A stretch of 9,630 nucleotides of DNA from Methylovirgula sp. (lineage in GTDB: Bacteria; Pseudomonadota; Alphaproteobacteria; Rhizobiales; Beijerinckiaceae): contig JASHSW010000205.1 of the NCBI GenBank assembly GCA_030038595.1, positions 1 to 9,630 on the forward strand, given 5' to 3'. A model generated the notes under the pieces. It had not been told where the DNA came from. It ran no database searches and worked only from the letters and a program-made list of their open reading frames with translations. Shown piece after piece: positions 6,885-9,630 of the stretch. The translations under genes were made by a program, and so were the position numbers. Each line of letters starts with the position of its first letter. Within the stretch, counting starts at the first letter, position 1.

Positions 6885-7671
6885 TGCGACCTCCCTTCAC
6901 TCGCTGCGGGGCGCGATCCAGGAACATCAGCAACGCTTCGATGAGCGCGGCGGGATTGGGCGGGCAGCCCGGCAAATAGAGATCGACCGGCAACACGCCT
7001 TCGAGCCCGTTGCCGCAGGCGTAGCCGCCGCCCGAAATGCCGCCTGAGACCGCGCAGGTTCCAACCGCCATCACCCAGCGCGGGTCAGGCATCGCCTCGT
7101 AGGCGCGCAGCAAGGGATCGCGCATCGCATAGGTCACGGGTCCGGTGACGAGCAATAGATCGGCGAAGCGCGGCGACGGCGTGAAAAAGATCCCGAACCG
7201 GTGCAGATTGTAAAACGGATTGTCGAGCGCCTGCAGCTCCGACTCGCAGCCGTTGCAGGAACCGGCATCGATATGCCGGATGTGCAGGCTGCGGCGGAAG
7301 CCCTGACGCGAAGCGACCGGCGTCTTGCGCTCGGCGCGGTGTCCATCGAGCCGCAGGTCGCAACGATCCCGCGCGCCGAACGCCCAATCGTGCGAGGGCA
7401 TGGCGGCGTCTGTGGGGCAGGCTTCGACGCAAAGCTGGCAGACGACGCAGCGCCCGTAGTCGACCGCCAATCTCTCGGCGCCGCTTCGATCGCGATGGAC
7501 GCTGATCGCCGCGGTCGGGCAGACGGCGGCGCATTCCTCACAACCTTCCGCGCAGCGCTCCGGCGCGAAACGCGGCATGCCGATAAGCCCTTCCTGGCCG
7601 TCGTCGGCGCCATCCGGCCATCCGGTCGTCGCGTTTGCGTTCCATAGCCCAAAGAGAGTCCAAAGCGGCAT
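6874..7671 (-). CDS. hyfI: Fused ferredoxin and HyfI/NuoB-like iron-sulfur subunit
   Basis: A 265-residue protein joining two parts that are separate in E. coli Hyf/Hyc (HyfH/HycF and HyfI/HycG). Residues about 32-110 form a ferredoxin domain with Cys40, 44, 47, 51-Pro and Cys75, 78, 81, 85-Pro for two [4Fe-4S] clusters. The first motif has three residues, not the usual two, between its first two cysteines. Residues about 128-265 are NuoB-like: CNGCESE (Cys139, Cys142), GTCAVSGG (Cys206) and PGCPPNP (Cys236) give the four ligands of the proximal [4Fe-4S] cluster. It would sit on the cytoplasmic arm and carry electrons to the HyfG-like subunit. The ATG at 7671 has GAGAAGG 7 bases upstream, overlapping the end of the preceding gene, which stops 13 bases away. 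No separate HyfH gene is seen in the window. Confidence 0.87.
   Translation of the reverse strand: MPLWTLFGLWNANATTGWPDGADDGQEGLIGMPRFAPERCAEGCEECAAVCPTAAISVHRDRSGAERLAVDYGRCVVCQLCVEACPTDAAMPSHDWAFGARDRCDLRLDGHRAERKTPVASRQGFRRSLHIRHIDAGSCNGCESELQALDNPFYNLHRFGIFFTPSPRFADLLLVTGPVTYAMRDPLLRAYEAMPDPRWVMAVGTCAVSGGISGGGYACGNGLEGVLPVDLYLPGCPPNPAALIEALLMFLDRAPQRVKGGRIVE
6889..6895 (-). promoter_or_regulatory. Ribosome binding site that fixes a TTG start
   Basis: GGGAGGT (minus strand) lies 4 bases before TTG at 6884 and inside the end of the preceding gene. It is among the strongest binding sites in the window and supports the TTG start of the HyfB-like gene, for which no ATG is available near the N-terminus. 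Confidence 0.6.
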
Positions 7672-7684
7672 AATCCAACCTTCT

Positions 7685-9160
7685 CTAGCGATCGCATCCC
7701 GCGACCGTCAGCCCGAAGCTCGCTTCATCGATTGCATAGTTCATCATGTCGCTGTCGTGGACGGTGAACGGAAAGACCCGCCAATTCGAGAACGACGGCG
7801 ACTTGATCTTTACCCGGGCGATTTTTCCTCCAGCGTCGAAATGCACCGCGTAAAAAAGCGAGCCGCGCGGCGATTCCGCCCACCCCAGCCCTTCCGAGTT
7901 CGGCACAGCGACGCAATCGACGTACACCGACCCATCGGAGAGCAGCAGCAGGATCCGCTCGATGAGCGCCATCGAAACGTCGATCTCGGCGATCCGCACT
8001 TGCGCGCGGGCGTGCGCGTCGCCGCTCGTCCGGACGGGGACGGCGAGCGGCAATTCGGCGTAGGCGGCATAGGGGTGATCGCGGCGCAGATCGCGATCGA
8101 GCCCCGAAGCACGCTCTATCGGACCCGTCGCTCCCTGATCGAGAGCGACCTTGTCGCTCAATACGCCGGTCGTGAGCAGACGATCGAGATGGCTGTTGGT
8201 GCTCTCCAACATTGCCGCATATCTCGCGACGTCTTTGCGCAGATCTTCGAGAGCTTCGCCGAACCACGGCTGCGGGTCCAGATCGCGGCGCAATCCGCCG
8301 GGCACCAGCAGGCTGCGCAGAAATCGGCTGCCCGTCAGTCGCGCATTGATCTGTTTGGCGCGCTCTTCGAGCAGTTTGCCCTCCGCTTCGCCGACTTTGA
8401 GCGTCGTCGTATGGGCGAGGTGCCCGAGATAATGAAGATGGTTATAGAGTCGCTCGAGTTCGGCGAGCAAGGCTCGCAAAAGCAGCGCGCGGCGCGGCAC
8501 GGCGCATCCCGCCGCCTCCTCGACCGCTTGGCAGAATGCCAAAGCATGGCTGAAACTGCCGACGCCGGAAACCCGCTCGGCGAGAACGACGGCGCTCGTC
8601 AGGCAACGTCCCTCGAAGCGCTTCTCCATGCCGCGATGTTTGAAGAACAGCTGCGGATGAAAATAAAGGATACGCTCGCCGACGTAGAAGAAGATGAGTT
8701 CGACGGACTCGACGACGTCGGCGCGGGCCGGCCCGAAAGGGAGGCGCTGCACGTCGGGACTCTCCACGTCGGGTATTCCGCCGTCCTTGGCGACGAACGG
8801 CATCGGCATGGACGCCGGATAGGAGGGATCGAGCGGCGGCAGAATCGGCGCCGCGCCGGGGTGAATAACAAGACTGTAAGGTTCGGGTTGGCCGACAAAC
8901 TGCTGGCCGAAGAGATCCGCGATCTCCCGCTCGTACCAGCCAAGCAACGGGGTCGTGGCGGTGAGACTGGGTACCGGGCCCTTCGGCCTGCATCCCCAGA
9001 CGAGAAACTCCGGATTGTTGGCCTGGCTGGCGATGTAGCGCAGCTCGATCTGGCCAGGTTCGGGATACCAGGCGTAGGCCATCTGCATCCTTCCGCCGTC
9101 GGCGATGACACGCGCGGTCGCCTCGATCAAATGCTCGGGCTTGATGGAAATCACGTTCAT
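7685..9160 (-). CDS. hyfG: HyfG/HycE-like large subunit lacking Ni-Fe ligands
   Basis: A 491-residue fusion of a NuoC-like domain (about 1-125, with the signature WYEREIADLFGQQFVGQPEP) and a NuoD/hydrogenase-large-subunit domain (about 140-491, with FFKHRGMEK and the family helices after it). True hydrogenases have a Cys-x2-Cys here in a motif like RICGxC; this protein has RVSGVGSFSH (196-205), with Ser198 and Gly201 in place of the cysteines. At the C-terminus, where relatives have DPCYSCTDR, it ends in GLTVAGCDR, with Thr485 and Gly488 at the ligand positions. It stops at Arg491 with no extension for a maturation protease. It thus cannot hold a Ni-Fe centre in the known way and is more like NuoD or Ehr subunits. 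It probably forms the site facing the quinone or acceptor. The ATG overlaps the upstream stop by 4 bases (ATGA). An in-frame upstream extension to 9496 reads through the HyfF-like gene in the wrong frame and is rejected. Confidence 0.88.
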   Translation of the reverse strand: MNVISIKPEHLIEATARVIADGGRMQMAYAWYPEPGQIELRYIASQANNPEFLVWGCRPKGPVPSLTATTPLLGWYEREIADLFGQQFVGQPEPYSLVIHPGAAPILPPLDPSYPASMPMPFVAKDGGIPDVESPDVQRLPFGPARADVVESVELIFFYVGERILYFHPQLFFKHRGMEKRFEGRCLTSAVVLAERVSGVGSFSHALAFCQAVEEAAGCAVPRRALLLRALLAELERLYNHLHYLGHLAHTTTLKVGEAEGKLLEERAKQINARLTGSRFLRSLLVPGGLRRDLDPQPWFGEALEDLRKDVARYAAMLESTNSHLDRLLTTGVLSDKVALDQGATGPIERASGLDRDLRRDHPYAAYAELPLAVPVRTSGDAHARAQVRIAEIDVSMALIERILLLLSDGSVYVDCVAVPNSEGLGWAESPRGSLFYAVHFDAGGKIARVKIKSPSFSNWRVFPFTVHDSDMMNYAIDEASFGLTVAGCDR

Positions 9161-9630
9161 GGCGCACCCAGCGATTGAGCCGTCGCGGCGAGATAGTTCC
9201 AAATGCCGGTGGGCCAAGTGAGCCCGAGAACGAGCAACGGCAGCAGCGAAAGCCACATCGGCACCGTGCACCAAGCGCTGACTTCGACGTTTTGCTGCCC
9301 TTCGTAGCGTTCCGGTCGGTAATACATCGTGCGAAAGTGGTTCATGAATCCGATGAAGATCACCACAAGCAGAACTGCCATCAGGTAAACCGCCCACGAG
9401 AAGGACGGCCTCATCCCGGCGCGCATGATGGTGAATTCGCCGATGAACGGGCCGAACGGCGGCGCGCCGGTGATGCCGATCGCGCCGGCAAGCCACAGCG
9501 CCCCAATGGTCGGCAACCGTCGTCCGACTCCGGCGATGTTTTCGATTTCCTTGGTACCGTAGCTGCGCATGATGTTTCCGGCGCCGAAGAACATGAGCGA
9601 CTTGTTCAGCGAATGGTTGAGCATGTGGTA
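9157..9630 (-). CDS. hyfF: HyfF-like membrane subunit, C-terminal part (partial)
   Basis: The last 157 residues of a NuoL/NuoM-type membrane subunit; the start lies past the right edge, and the frame stays open to the end (Tyr-His before the first Met seen). HSLNKSLMFFGAGNIMRSYG carries the lysine of the antiporter fold. GAIGITGAPPFGPFIGEF carries the conserved acidic residue, in a wording typical of HyfF of hydrogenase-4. Two or three hydrophobic helices follow, with a Tyr/Arg-rich cytoplasmic loop (MYYRPERYEG) between them. It would form an ion-transporting part of the membrane arm next to the HyfB-like subunit. Its stop overlaps the start of the HyfG-like gene by 4 bases, as expected for coupled translation of partners in one complex. 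Confidence 0.87.
   Translation of the reverse strand, partial: YHMLNHSLNKSLMFFGAGNIMRSYGTKEIENIAGVGRRLPTIGALWLAGAIGITGAPPFGPFIGEFTIMRAGMRPSFSWAVYLMAVLLVVIFIGFMNHFRTMYYRPERYEGQQNVEVSAWCTVPMWLSLLPLLVLGLTWPTGIWNYLAATAQSLGAP

Noticed and set aside
7685..9160. Interpretation as a working formate hydrogenlyase or hydrogenase-4
   Set aside because: The Ni-Fe ligands and the C-terminal maturation peptide are absent, so hydrogen production or uptake is not supported despite the hyf-like gene set.
7577..9178. Long plus-strand open frame (533 codons) opposite the HyfG-like and ferredoxin-fusion genes
   Set aside because: Its translation shows no domain or motif and is rich in Arg, Ala and Gly, as expected of the shadow of GC-rich coding sequence. 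The minus-strand frames carry clear family motifs.
9161..9496. In-frame N-terminal extension of the HyfG-like protein
   Set aside because: The extra 112 residues are an off-frame reading of the HyfF-like C-terminus, whose own frame is plainly coding. The ATG at 9160 with the ATGA overlap is the natural start.

Overview
The window looks like chromosomal DNA from a GC-rich alphaproteobacterium. Hyphomicrobiales (Rhizobiales) near the Beijerinckiaceae/Methylocystaceae is my best guess, judged from protein style and codon use, not from any search. Genes are tightly packed, no gap exceeds 300 bases, and I see no tRNA, rRNA, IS element, phage gene or CRISPR array.

Left part (1-3795): the end of a LysR-type regulator (+), a DUF302 protein (+), a small XRE-type regulator (-), a single-chain bacterial dynamin-like GTPase (+), and an RNA pyrophosphohydrolase of the RppH Nudix family with an extra N-terminal segment of about 60 residues (+). 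The 225-base gap between the dynamin and rppH holds a strong hairpin and a perfect 12-base palindrome directly before the rppH ribosome binding site.

Right part (3802-9630, all on the minus strand, so read from high to low coordinates): an operon for a membrane complex built like group 4 [NiFe] hydrogenases and respiratory complex I. In transcription order it has the C-terminal part of a HyfF-like membrane subunit, a HyfG-like NuoC/NuoD fusion, a ferredoxin domain fused to a HyfI/NuoB-like small subunit, and a HyfB-like membrane subunit. After 146 bases comes a HEAT-repeat protein on the same strand. The first four are joined by a 4-base overlap, a 13-base gap and an 11-base overlap, so they are almost certainly co-transcribed and translationally coupled.

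The main point of interest is the HyfG-like subunit. All four cysteines that hold the Ni-Fe centre in true hydrogenases are replaced, and the protein ends at the final Asp-Arg with no C-terminal peptide for a maturation protease. The small subunit nevertheless keeps every cysteine for three [4Fe-4S] clusters, and the membrane subunits keep most of the charged residues used for ion transport. The complex therefore looks like an energy-converting hydrogenase-related (Ehr) complex: electrons could pass through the clusters, probably to a quinone-like acceptor, coupled to ion movement, without hydrogen chemistry. Electron donor and acceptor cannot be read from this window. The remaining membrane subunits (HyfC/NuoH-like and HyfE/NuoK-like) would be expected beyond the right edge.
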